Source: JBMNSK01 sp050945155
GTDB lineage: Bacteria > Actinomycetota > Coriobacteriia > Coriobacteriales > Eggerthellaceae
Direction of reading: 5' to 3'
NCBI GenBank assembly: GCA_050945155.1
Contig: JBMNSK010000001.1
Coordinates: forward strand, 22,552-86,551
Length of the DNA: 64,000 nt
The notes under the pieces were generated by a model. That model did no database searches. It was given only the letters and a program-made list of their open reading frames with translations, and was not told the DNA's origin. Within the stretch, counting starts at the first letter, position 1, and each line of letters starts with the position of its first letter. Shown one piece after another: positions 35,978 to 44,318 of the stretch. Position numbers and translations under genes: made by a program.

Positions 35978-36964
35978 ATGAGCAAGACAAGAATTGGTAT
36001 CTTAGGCTATGGCAACCTTGGGCGCGGAGTTGAGCAGGCAATTAAGCAAAACGATGATATGGAACTCGTGGCTGTTTTTACGCGCCGCAACCCCGCAGAT
36101 TTACAGATTGCTACCGAGGGTGTTGCCGTACGCCCCGCTTCTGACTTAGATGGCGCCGCTGTTAATGACGTTGATGTACTTATCATCTGCGGAGGCTCTG
36201 CAACCGACTTACCGAAAATGACACCCAAGTATGCCGATAAATACAATGTCATCGACAGTTTTGACACCCATGCCAATATTCCCGACCACTTTGAAAAGGT
36301 TGATAGCGCAGCGAAGTTTGGCGGTAAGTTTGCCATTATTTCCTGCGGATGGGACCCCGGCATGTTCTCTCTTGCTCGCCTGTATAGCAACTGCATTCTG
36401 CCAGATGGCAAAGACTATACCTTCTGGGGTAAAGGCATCAGCCAAGGTCATTCAGATGCAATTCGCCGCATTGATGGTGTCGCCGATGCAAAGCAGTACA
36501 CCATTCCTGTTCCCGAAGCGCTTGAAGCGGTACGGTCAGGAGACCAACCGGAGCTGACTGCTCGCCAGATGCACAAGCGTGAATGCTGGGTTGTGTTAGA
36601 GCCGGGTGCTGACCCTGACAAGGTTCGCGAAGAAATCGTAACGATGCCGAATTACTTTGATGCCTACGACACGACGGTAAACTTCATCTCTCAGGAGGAA
36701 CTCAACCGCGACCATGCAGCTATGCCCCACGGCGGCTTTGTTTTCCGCAGTGGAAAGCAAGCTAATGGTACGAAGAGCATTATTGAGTACTCGCTTCAGC
36801 TTGAGTCCAACCCTGGATTTACAGCCGGCGTATTAGTGGCATTCGCGCGCGCCGCCTTCCGTCTGAACCAAGAAGGAAAGATGGGTGCTCATACGGTCTT
36901 TGATATTGCTCCAGCTTATCTCTCACCGTATCCAAGCGATTACCTGCGCGCTCACTTTGTATAA
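35978..36964 (+). CDS. ddh: meso-Diaminopimelate D-dehydrogenase
   Basis: Makes meso-diaminopimelate in one step from tetrahydrodipicolinate, ammonia and NADPH, for peptidoglycan and lysine. 328 residues. Rossmann loop GILGYGNLGRGVEQAI at the N-terminus, TRRNPADL after beta 2, CGGSATDLP, SCGWDPGMFSLAR, and FWGKGISQGHSDAIRRIDGV, all diagnostic of Ddh. Ribosome binding site AAGGAG lies 8 bases before the ATG. A leader hairpin upstream suggests attenuation; no lysine riboswitch is recognisable. Confidence 0.95.
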   Translation: MSKTRIGILGYGNLGRGVEQAIKQNDDMELVAVFTRRNPADLQIATEGVAVRPASDLDGAAVNDVDVLIICGGSATDLPKMTPKYADKYNVIDSFDTHANIPDHFEKVDSAAKFGGKFAIISCGWDPGMFSLARLYSNCILPDGKDYTFWGKGISQGHSDAIRRIDGVADAKQYTIPVPEALEAVRSGDQPELTARQMHKRECWVVLEPGADPDKVREEIVTMPNYFDAYDTTVNFISQEELNRDHAAMPHGGFVFRSGKQANGTKSIIEYSLQLESNPGFTAGVLVAFARAAFRLNQEGKMGAHTVFDIAPAYLSPYPSDYLRAHFV

Positions 36965-36984
36965 GATTTCAACCACCTTCTGAT

Positions 36985-37030
36985 AAAACCCCAGAGGCGC
37001 TCCCGATAGCCATCGTGCCTCTGGGGTTTT
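36985..37030. terminator. Bidirectional terminator after ddh
   Basis: Stem CCCCAGAGGC/GCCTCTGGGG with A-run before and T-run after; serves ddh (+) and the ABC permease gene ending at 37123 (-). Confidence 0.9.
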
Positions 37031-37122
37031 CTTATGGCGGTATCAAAACATTGGTCAATTTGAGCTTTTTAGTTTGCCGACCTGAGCTTTCTTAATGCCC
37101 GATTGAACACCGAATACAGGCA

Positions 37123-38310
37123 CTAAACCGAAGCAGCGCGTTTGTTCTTCCCGAGAGCAAAGGCAACGGCAAAAATTGCAACAGCAAACAAGAGGCATAT
37201 ACCTAAATCAATTCCTATAGAAGAAAGGGATGCCGCGGAGTAATCACTCAAACCCGCCGCCGCATCATACGCCCGAACGCTCCAGTAGCTTGGAACAAAA
37301 TGAGCAAAGGCAACAACCGATTCAGGCATATATTCGATAGGAACCCATGCGCCACCCAAAAAGGAGAAAACCATACCACCGATATTAGCTATTGCATTAG
37401 CGGCGTTCTCTCTAAGTGCAAACTGGCCGAGTAAAAACCCAATTGCGACCGATATCAGAGCATAGACAAAAAGGCTCGCCATCATAATCAAAACCTGTAA
37501 CGGGGCCTTGAATATCATCGAGGTGCCAAACAGGAAAAGACCAATGCTCGAGATCCATGCCCAGGCAATCAGCCCGATTATTCCATAGGCACAGAGAAGC
37601 TCAAGATTACGCCTGTTTGACGAGTAGGGAGATGAGTAAATACGTTCGCGGATGGGTCGTCTATTCATAACACTCATCAAAAGCACGATGGCAATAGTAA
37701 TTGAGGCGAAAAGAGGGTAGGTGGAAAACTCACCATATACCTTCAGTGCCGTTGCCACCTGAGCTGCCTCGGTTGGGGCAAGGCGCATATCGGCTGTTTG
37801 ATCCATCGTCGAGTCAGCATAGTCAACTACTTCTTGCTCATTTGAAGCAATGCTTGAAGCGTAACCGTATGCCGCATCGAGGTATTCTTCTACCTGTACG
37901 TCCATCAGTTGTCCGGCAGCACTCTGGTAGCTAATAATGGTTTCAAGTCCAGGAGCATCTTTGTTATTCTGGGCGGCGTCCATAAGATCTTTTCCGAAGC
38001 CCTCAGGAATAATCAAAATATAGGAGGCATAATCAGTCGCTGTCGCGTCCTGAAGCGCCCGCTTTGTATCTTCAATTTTCACCGGCGTCCCTTGGCTTAA
38101 AACGAAGTCTTCAAGCCCACCTGACACGGTTGAATTATCACGGTTAATAACAGCTACCTTCGGCTGCGTTGTACTGGGCTCACCAGGTTTTTCCTGGCTA
38201 CTTGCACTGAGACCGACAAGAACTCCCACCAGGCTAATCAAGACCAGGTAAATGAGGAGGTAAATCTTATGTCCCCAGATAATCCGGAGCGAAGCTTTAA
38301 ATATAGTCAT
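37123..38310 (-). CDS. ABC-2 type permease subunit
   Basis: 395 residues. One N-terminal helix (IYLLIYLVLISLVGVLVG), a large extracytoplasmic domain of about 150 residues (APSDYLLI-like region with PKVAVINRDNS), then five C-terminal helices with NIGGMVFSFLGGAWVPIEYMP, a typical ABC-2 export permease signature. It overlaps the upstream permease gene by 14 bases; GAGGAGG precedes the ATG. Part of an exporter with the ATPase at 39473, presumably for a lipid, peptide or drug. Confidence 0.92.
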   Translation of the reverse strand: MTIFKASLRIIWGHKIYLLIYLVLISLVGVLVGLSASSQEKPGEPSTTQPKVAVINRDNSTVSGGLEDFVLSQGTPVKIEDTKRALQDATATDYASYILIIPEGFGKDLMDAAQNNKDAPGLETIISYQSAAGQLMDVQVEEYLDAAYGYASSIASNEQEVVDYADSTMDQTADMRLAPTEAAQVATALKVYGEFSTYPLFASITIAIVLLMSVMNRRPIRERIYSSPYSSNRRNLELLCAYGIIGLIAWAWISSIGLFLFGTSMIFKAPLQVLIMMASLFVYALISVAIGFLLGQFALRENAANAIANIGGMVFSFLGGAWVPIEYMPESVVAFAHFVPSYWSVRAYDAAAGLSDYSAASLSSIGIDLGICLLFAVAIFAVAFALGKNKRAASV

Positions 38311-39466
38311 AGCGTTTCCTCCTCATGCGAAGCGCTGCAATTCCCATAAAGATTGCCGCCATAATTACAAGAACACTGATGGCTACCACGAAAGGTTCGA
38401 GCGAATCGTAGTAGAGAAGCGAGAAGAAGGACTGCGTGATTTCCCACATAGGATTCAGAGCCGAAAGCAGTGGAACTTCATGGGTAATCATGTCACAGAG
38501 CTCTTGCGCGTACTGACCATAGAGACCGGTAAAAAGCGAAAGTGTACACGTAATGGCTGAAACAATCCCAGTTGGAACGCCACGCAGGGTTCCAAATAAT
38601 GCTCCTGCCGCCGTTGCCGTAAAGCTCGACACGGCAATAGCAAGCGTGCAAAGCGCGTCAGAACCTCCAAAATAGACCCCCAACGGAAACCGTATAAAGA
38701 GATACGCAAGAAAGATACAAACAAAGGAACAAAGCCAACTTGCAAGCACCGTAATGAGAAGCATTTTCCACCGGGGTATGCTGGAAAGAGACCGCCGCGC
38801 CCCCAGACCAGAGCTCGGTGCTTGCACGCGTTGTACAGCAATCATGCCAATAGCCATAGCCATACCTGCAGTCATAGCAAGCAGGGAGAAATAATACCGT
38901 ACACTCGAATCTGCTTCATTGGCAGTAACACTAATCTCTTCTGTCACTACATTGTCGCTCGAGAAGGCATCCATGGTTCTCGAGCTAAGAAGTAAAAGCG
39001 GGTTTGTATCCATCACCTGCGAATATTCATCTGTCTTTCGCACATAGGAATCAAGAACCGACTTTACGATGCTTATGCTCTGCGTTCCGTTTTCTGCAGG
39101 CGAGACGTGCAGTATTGGTACTCCCTCGCTATCGACGGTCACGTAGGCGACCGTCTTACCATCTTGGGTATCCTGTAAAGCATCAGCTTCACGCTTATAG
39201 GCATGAATATTGAAGTATTGAGTATCTGCCTTTGGATCCGACAGTTCATCCATCATCTCATCAAAGCCAATTGCCTGGTCATAGGAATCGTCCTCGACAA
39301 TTCCTAGCTCGACCGGATTGAATTCATAGCCCGCCGCTAAACCCGAAAACATAGCGGCAAATATGCATGCGAGAATAATGGGAAAGAACAGTGACCACAG
39401 AAGAATCTCATGGTCCCGCATCAATGAGATGAACGTGTATTTAAACGTAGCAAACACTGTTTTCAC
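38297..39466 (-). CDS. ABC-2 type permease subunit
   Basis: 389 residues with the same plan as its downstream partner: a single N-terminal helix (LWSLFFPIILACIFAAMFSG), an extracytoplasmic domain, and a helical C-terminus. The start is a GTG six bases downstream of the ATPase stop codon. The two permeases and the ATPase probably form a heterodimeric ABC exporter of the type often controlled by LiaRS-like or DesKR-like systems. Confidence 0.92.
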   Translation of the reverse strand: MKTVFATFKYTFISLMRDHEILLWSLFFPIILACIFAAMFSGLAAGYEFNPVELGIVEDDSYDQAIGFDEMMDELSDPKADTQYFNIHAYKREADALQDTQDGKTVAYVTVDSEGVPILHVSPAENGTQSISIVKSVLDSYVRKTDEYSQVMDTNPLLLLSSRTMDAFSSDNVVTEEISVTANEADSSVRYYFSLLAMTAGMAMAIGMIAVQRVQAPSSGLGARRSLSSIPRWKMLLITVLASWLCSFVCIFLAYLFIRFPLGVYFGGSDALCTLAIAVSSFTATAAGALFGTLRGVPTGIVSAITCTLSLFTGLYGQYAQELCDMITHEVPLLSALNPMWEITQSFFSLLYYDSLEPFVVAISVLVIMAAIFMGIAALRMRRKRYDYI

Positions 39467-39472
39467 CTCGCC

Positions 39473-40423
39473 CTAGTCGTCCCGCAACTCTTTTCCGGTA
39501 ATTTCAAGGAAAACATCGTTGAGCGTAGGTGGCTCTGAAAAGACTCTTCCATAGGCAATATGCTCAGCCGAAAGTACTTGAAGAATTTCGGTTAAGTTGT
39601 GTAAGGCCTGAGCACATTCAACAGTGAGCATGCCGTCCTCAAACGAGACTTTCCGCACGTGAGGAAGATGGCGAATTCTATCGATAGTAGTTCTTGGAAT
39701 CTCGCTTATTTCAATGCGAATGCGTTCCCCTGTACCAATCATGGCCTTAAGTTCGTCTTTTGAGCCCTGTGCTACCACGCGCCCCATGTCCATAATGGCA
39801 ATGCGCGAGCATATCTGCTCCACTTCCTCCATATAGTGGCTGGTATATACAACAGTTGCCCCTTCACGGTTCAAACGGCAGATTCCATCCAAAATGGAAT
39901 TGCGGCTTTGCGGGTCAACAGCCACCGTTGGTTCATCCATAAAAATAAGCTCGGGCTTGTGCACGATACCGCACGCAATATTGAGACGACGCATAAGACC
40001 GCCTGAAAGTTTCTTTGGGCGAAACTTCCTGAAATCATTAAGGCCAACGAAGTCTATAGCCTCTTCTACATAGGCGCGCCGCTTTTTCTTGTCTGAGATA
40101 TAGAGCGCACAAAAACTATCGATGTTTTCGACTACCGTGAGCTCTTCAAAGACGGCTACTTCCTGCGGAACGATTCCAATTCGACTTTTCAAATCGTAGC
40201 GAACCGGGCTCATGACTTCGCCGAAAAGGTTAATCTCTCCCCTATCGTATTTCAGAAGTTGAAGCATGCAGTTGATGGCCGTCGTCTTCCCCGAACCATT
40301 GGGTCCCAAAAGACCGAAAATCTCACCATTGTGAATCTCGAGCGAGAAATTGTCGAGCGCAATAAGGTCGCCATAGCGCTTGGTAAGGTCTTTGACCGAA
40401 ACTACTTTGTCTGAGTGATTCAT
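39473..40423 (-). CDS. ABC transporter ATP-binding protein
   Basis: 316 residues. Walker A GPNGSGKTT (near 40), Q-loop VPQEVAVFEELTVVENID, signature LSGGLMRRL, Walker B LIFMDEPTVAVDP, His switch YTSHYMEEVEQ. A C-terminal extension of about 90 residues (SKDELKAMIGTGERIRIEIS...) resembles DrrA-type regulatory tails. Powers the exporter encoded by the next two genes. Its ribosome binding site (AAGGGA) lies within an inverted repeat, see separate entry. Confidence 0.95.
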   Translation of the reverse strand: MNHSDKVVSVKDLTKRYGDLIALDNFSLEIHNGEIFGLLGPNGSGKTTAINCMLQLLKYDRGEINLFGEVMSPVRYDLKSRIGIVPQEVAVFEELTVVENIDSFCALYISDKKKRRAYVEEAIDFVGLNDFRKFRPKKLSGGLMRRLNIACGIVHKPELIFMDEPTVAVDPQSRNSILDGICRLNREGATVVYTSHYMEEVEQICSRIAIMDMGRVVAQGSKDELKAMIGTGERIRIEISEIPRTTIDRIRHLPHVRKVSFEDGMLTVECAQALHNLTEILQVLSAEHIAYGRVFSEPPTLNDVFLEITGKELRDD

Positions 40424-40428
40424 GATCT

Positions 40429-40469
40429 GTTTCCCTTCGAAGCTCTAGAGCGATTGTCGCAAGGGAAAC
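40429..40469 (-). promoter_or_regulatory. Inverted repeat sequestering the ribosome binding site of the ABC ATPase
   Basis: Perfect nine-base arms GTTTCCCTT (40461-40469 on the minus strand) and AAGGGAAAC (40429-40437), 23-base loop, ending 5 bases before the ATG at 40423. The ribosome binding site forms the 3' arm, so the hairpin would block initiation. Could be a switch; effect not proven. Confidence 0.5.
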
Positions 40470-40513
40470 GACGCCCCGGAAGTGACTAGAGGCACAACCT
40501 TGAGACGAAGACT

Positions 40514-40536
40514 ATGACAAAAGTCATGTTTTATGA
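40514..40536. promoter_or_regulatory. Candidate response-regulator operator
   Basis: Overlapping inverted repeats ATGAC-A4-GTCAT (40514-40527) and TCAT-N5-ATGA (40524-40536), between the divergent exporter operon and kinase gene. Matches the tandem half-sites used by NarL-family regulators in form, not in a known consensus. Confidence 0.4.
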
Positions 40537-40555
40537 AAACGAGTAGAATGCAATT

Positions 40556-41743
40556 ATGGACAGGCTTCTAGACAAAGCAATTATTTTGGGTATTTCCATA
40601 CTCCTGCTTTTTCTGGCATCGGCCTACGACGCTCTCGTTCTTTCCCTCCTCTTACTTGGGGTTATCGCATCGGGTCTTTTCGAATTTTTTGGAAACCAAA
40701 AACCATGGCGTATCTGTTTCCCCCTTGCCGTTATTTGTGTGTCTGTCTTCCAGCCGTGGGGTCTTATAACAGCGGTCCCGTTTGCGGCATATGATTTGAT
40801 GCAAGAGGCAAAAAAGCCACTAACCCTTCTTGTGCTCGTGCCCTTTATAACTGCCCTTTCGACGCAAAACTTCCCGCTTGCTTTTTGGGCAATTGGCTTG
40901 TCGCTCTGTGCTTTCGCAACACTTATTTCTTGGCATAACTACCAAGCCACACGGTATCGCCAATTGCTCCATGAAACGCGCGATAGCCTACAAGACCACC
41001 TCTTCGAACTTAATGCAGCAAATGAAAAACTTTCAGCAGCGCAAGATACGGCTGCTGAAGCGGCAAAACTCGAGGAACGCGGACGTATCTCTCGAGAGAT
41101 ACACGACACCGTTGGGCATCTTCTAACCCGGTCTCTTTTGCAGGTAGAAGCTCTCAAGGTAGCTCATCGTAAGGATGAAACCGTGGTTCAAGAACTTTCG
41201 GAAGTTTCAGAAAGTCTTGAAGAGGCGCTCGAGCGCACACGCGAAAGCGTTCATAACCTCTCAGATGAGGCCGTGGACCTAGAAACAGCGCTCTATCGCC
41301 TTGCTTATGAAAGCGAGATAGACCATGTTTCTGTTCGCTACTTTATCGAGTCTCCCATTCCCGTAAATATCACCCGGTGTTTTATTGCCATAGCGCGTGA
41401 GTCTTTAACCAATGCCGCACGGCACGCCCAAGCAACAGAAGTACTTATTCAGGCACATGAGTATCCAGGACTTTGGCAACTTTCGCTGAGCAACAACGGT
41501 ATCATGCCAGATATAGGCAAAAAATTTAGTGAGAACTCACCGCAAAACCTCACAGTCCAACTTGCTGAAAAAGGAATGGGTATCCGCTCCATGGAAGAAC
41601 GCGTTCACGCCATAGGAGGTACGATGCATATTTCCGTAACATCAACGTTTACTACCTTTGTATCGGTGCCCAAGATGGATACAGGCAAAGACACCCATAC
41701 AAGCAAGGGTCTTACAACAGAAGGTGAAATGGCTCAGGTATGA
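40556..41743 (+). CDS. Sensor histidine kinase (HisKA_3, NarL/DesK/LiaS-like)
   Basis: 395 residues. Four or five N-terminal helices in residues 1-120 without a large extracytoplasmic domain, then a coiled coil (LNAANEKLSAAQDTAAEAAK), the phosphoacceptor box LEERGRISREIHDTVGH (His near 184) and a C-terminal HATPase (ARESLTNAARHAQA, MGIRSMEERVHAIGG). The intramembrane sensor suggests detection of a membrane or cell-envelope change. It overlaps the response regulator by 4 bases (ATGA) and faces the exporter operon, its likely target. Confidence 0.93.
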   Translation: MDRLLDKAIILGISILLLFLASAYDALVLSLLLLGVIASGLFEFFGNQKPWRICFPLAVICVSVFQPWGLITAVPFAAYDLMQEAKKPLTLLVLVPFITALSTQNFPLAFWAIGLSLCAFATLISWHNYQATRYRQLLHETRDSLQDHLFELNAANEKLSAAQDTAAEAAKLEERGRISREIHDTVGHLLTRSLLQVEALKVAHRKDETVVQELSEVSESLEEALERTRESVHNLSDEAVDLETALYRLAYESEIDHVSVRYFIESPIPVNITRCFIAIARESLTNAARHAQATEVLIQAHEYPGLWQLSLSNNGIMPDIGKKFSENSPQNLTVQLAEKGMGIRSMEERVHAIGGTMHISVTSTFTTFVSVPKMDTGKDTHTSKGLTTEGEMAQV

Positions 41744-42408
41744 ACATCATTATTATTGACGACGACCCCATCGTATCTACCTCACTCAAAACTATCCTAG
41801 AGGCAGAAGATGACATAACGGTTTCTGCCACAGGATGTGACGGAGATGAAGCTCTACATCTCTGGAAAACCTTACAACCTGACATCGTTTTGATGGACAT
41901 CCAGATGCCAAAGTGTTCCGGCCTTGATGCTGCTGAAGCTATTTTGCACGAGGACCCACAGGCTCGGATTGTTTTTCTCACGACGTTTTCCGATGATGAA
42001 TACATCGTCCACGCCTTAAAGCTGGGAGCTCGTGGCTACCTTATCAAGCAGGATGTAGGTACCATTGCTTTTGCTCTCCGGTCGGTTATGGCAGGTCAAA
42101 GCGTGCTTGAAGGAGAAATTCTCGAGCGGGCTACTCTACTAAGCAGCGGTACTGAATCAAGTTTAGAGAACAATCTATGGCTCGCGGAAGACGAAGCTTT
42201 CAAGATGCTTTCACAGCGCGAGCGTGACGTGGTGAGCCTTGTTGCAGAAGGACTTGATAATGGCGAGATTGCTGAGAGGCTCTTTATTAGCGAAGGTACG
42301 GTTCGTAACCATATCAGCGCTATCTTAACGAAGCTCGACCTGAAAAACAGAACTCAAATAGCTGTGTATTACTACCGTCAAAACCGAAACGGGCACAAAA
42401 GCCAGTAA
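41740..42408 (+). CDS. NarL/LuxR-family response regulator
   Basis: 222 residues: receiver domain with acidic pocket IIIDDDP and phospho-Asp in VLMDIQMPKCSGLDAAE, and a LuxR-type helix-turn-helix (LSQRERDVVSLVAEGLDNGEIA, core block SEGTVRNHISAILTKL). Coupled to the kinase through ATGA. Probably regulates the exporter operon through the inverted repeats at 40514-40536. Confidence 0.95.
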   Translation: MNIIIIDDDPIVSTSLKTILEAEDDITVSATGCDGDEALHLWKTLQPDIVLMDIQMPKCSGLDAAEAILHEDPQARIVFLTTFSDDEYIVHALKLGARGYLIKQDVGTIAFALRSVMAGQSVLEGEILERATLLSSGTESSLENNLWLAEDEAFKMLSQRERDVVSLVAEGLDNGEIAERLFISEGTVRNHISAILTKLDLKNRTQIAVYYYRQNRNGHKSQ

Positions 42409-42482
42409 GCAAGCACGGAGACGGTTTTGGCATACCCATGCGAAATGCGCAAGCATTCTTAGCCGGTTTTCCCGCATTACAC

Positions 42483-44318
42483 CTACACGTGCGCGACGCG
42501 CTTGCCGTAGTAGGATGGCGCCTCCCAAGCCTGGCCGTCGTCCAAAAATGCACCGGTCTGCTGGTCCCAAAGATGGGCATATTCACCATCTTCCTTAATG
42601 AGGTCAGCGTGCTTTCCATCTTCAACAATTTTGCCGTGGGATAAAACTACGATTCTATCGAGCCCTGCAACCGTTGAAAGACGGTGGGCCACCACGATAC
42701 AGGTGCGATTTTTCATAAGGCGCGATAAAGCCTCTTGAACCAAGTGCTCACTTTCTGAGTCCAGGGCACTGGTTGCCTCATCAAGAACCAGAATGGGAGC
42801 GTCAGCAAGAAGGGCACGTGCAATGGCGATACGCTGGCGTTGACCGCCGGATAACTTTACCCCACGCTCACCGGTCTGTGTTTCGATACCCTGCGGCAGC
42901 TTTTGAATGAACTCCCAAGCATTCGCTTCACGAGCTGCCTTGATTATTTCCTCATCGGAAGCCTCGGGTCGTCCATAGGCGATGTTTTCCTTAATCGTTC
43001 GATGAAAGAGCATGGGCTCTTGAGGAACGTAGGCAATTTGTCTGCGTAAACTTACCTGTTTAATCTGGGAAATGTCCTGCCCATCGATAAGAATACGTCC
43101 TTCTTGGACATCGGATAACCGAAGCAACAGCGAAGTAAGCGTGGTCTTTCCTGAACCCGACTTCCCTACTAAGCCGACGCGCTGCCCGGCCGGAATATGC
43201 AGCGAAAAGTCAGAAAAAACTTTGTTGTCAGACGAAGCATCCGCATAGTGAAAATTCAGGTGCTCAAAATCTATTCTGCCTTCAGTAACCTGTAAATCTT
43301 TCGCGCCTTCTGCATCGGAAACCAAGCGTGGCTCATCAAGAATCTGCGTCATTGCCTGCGCGTCGCCGAGAGCGCGGTTGACATTCTGAAAAACCAGGTT
43401 AATACGGTTGAACTGCATGGTCATAGAATAGGTGTAGGTAAACATCATGACCAAAGAGCCCGCGCTAATACCGAACCAAGCGTTTCCACCCGCCACAAAG
43501 AAAACAAGGCAGGTCATGATAACAACAATGATTTCGCTCGTCAGAGCACCACGCACCATTGAAGCACGCATGCGGCGCGAGTCTGCGCTGTATACATCTC
43601 GATTTGCTGTATCAAAGAGATCACGCTCATACGCCTCTCTCCCGTATGTCTTGACGGTCAAGATATTGGTCAAGGAGTCAGAGAGTTCACCCGAAAGGCT
43701 GTTTTGGGCCCGCGAGGCCTCTTCGTTTAACGGAAGAATGCGCTTGTACATGAGATAGGCAACGATGAGATAGACAACAAGCAGACAAAAGAGGACAGCC
43801 ACATATAAGGGAACTATCGGAAGCAGCAAACCCAGCGTAAAAACCGCAGAAGCCGCAATTGGGATAATTGCAAAAACAAACTGTTGGATAAGCAGACCGT
43901 AAGAATTTATAAACTTGTTGGTCTGACTAACAAGCGAGCCCCCATAGCGGTTGACGTGAAACGTCATCGACTGGTTTGAGAGGGTGTCAAAAACATAGGT
44001 GGCCAGTTCGTAGCTCGCGTGTATCTGCAGTTTCCATGCGCTGTAATCCTGCAACTTGCTGCATACCTGCCCAAAGAGGTTACAGAGAATCAAAGCAATC
44101 ATGTATCCGCCAAACACCTCAAAAACCTTGTCCGGCGGCGTGGGACCTGCAGTAACCAAATCCACAATCTGGCCCATCAGATAGGGATTTCCATAAGAGA
44201 GAAAGAAGATAAAGCCAAGCGTAGAGAAGACCGCAAGCAAAAACATGGGCATATGCTTTGCAGTTACTCCTCCAAAGTAATGAAGAGTTCTTCTTGTTAA
44301 GGAATGTTCTCGCTTCAT
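42483..44318 (-). CDS. MsbA/LmrA-like ABC exporter, fused permease and ATPase
   Basis: About 611 residues: six transmembrane helices in residues 1-320, then the nucleotide-binding domain. Walker A GLVGKSGSGKTTL, Q-loop YVPQEPMLFHRTIKENIAYG, signature LSGGQRQRIAIARALL, Walker B ILVLDEATSALD. Works as a homo- or heterodimer exporting lipids, peptides or drugs. The ATG at 44318 overlaps the TGA of the dehydratase-activase fusion (ATGA), so translation is coupled; the frame can be extended by 18 residues further upstream without ribosome binding site support. Confidence 0.93.
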   Translation of the reverse strand: MKREHSLTRRTLHYFGGVTAKHMPMFLLAVFSTLGFIFFLSYGNPYLMGQIVDLVTAGPTPPDKVFEVFGGYMIALILCNLFGQVCSKLQDYSAWKLQIHASYELATYVFDTLSNQSMTFHVNRYGGSLVSQTNKFINSYGLLIQQFVFAIIPIAASAVFTLGLLLPIVPLYVAVLFCLLVVYLIVAYLMYKRILPLNEEASRAQNSLSGELSDSLTNILTVKTYGREAYERDLFDTANRDVYSADSRRMRASMVRGALTSEIIVVIMTCLVFFVAGGNAWFGISAGSLVMMFTYTYSMTMQFNRINLVFQNVNRALGDAQAMTQILDEPRLVSDAEGAKDLQVTEGRIDFEHLNFHYADASSDNKVFSDFSLHIPAGQRVGLVGKSGSGKTTLTSLLLRLSDVQEGRILIDGQDISQIKQVSLRRQIAYVPQEPMLFHRTIKENIAYGRPEASDEEIIKAAREANAWEFIQKLPQGIETQTGERGVKLSGGQRQRIAIARALLADAPILVLDEATSALDSESEHLVQEALSRLMKNRTCIVVAHRLSTVAGLDRIVVLSHGKIVEDGKHADLIKEDGEYAHLWDQQTGAFLDDGQAWEAPSYYGKRVAHV

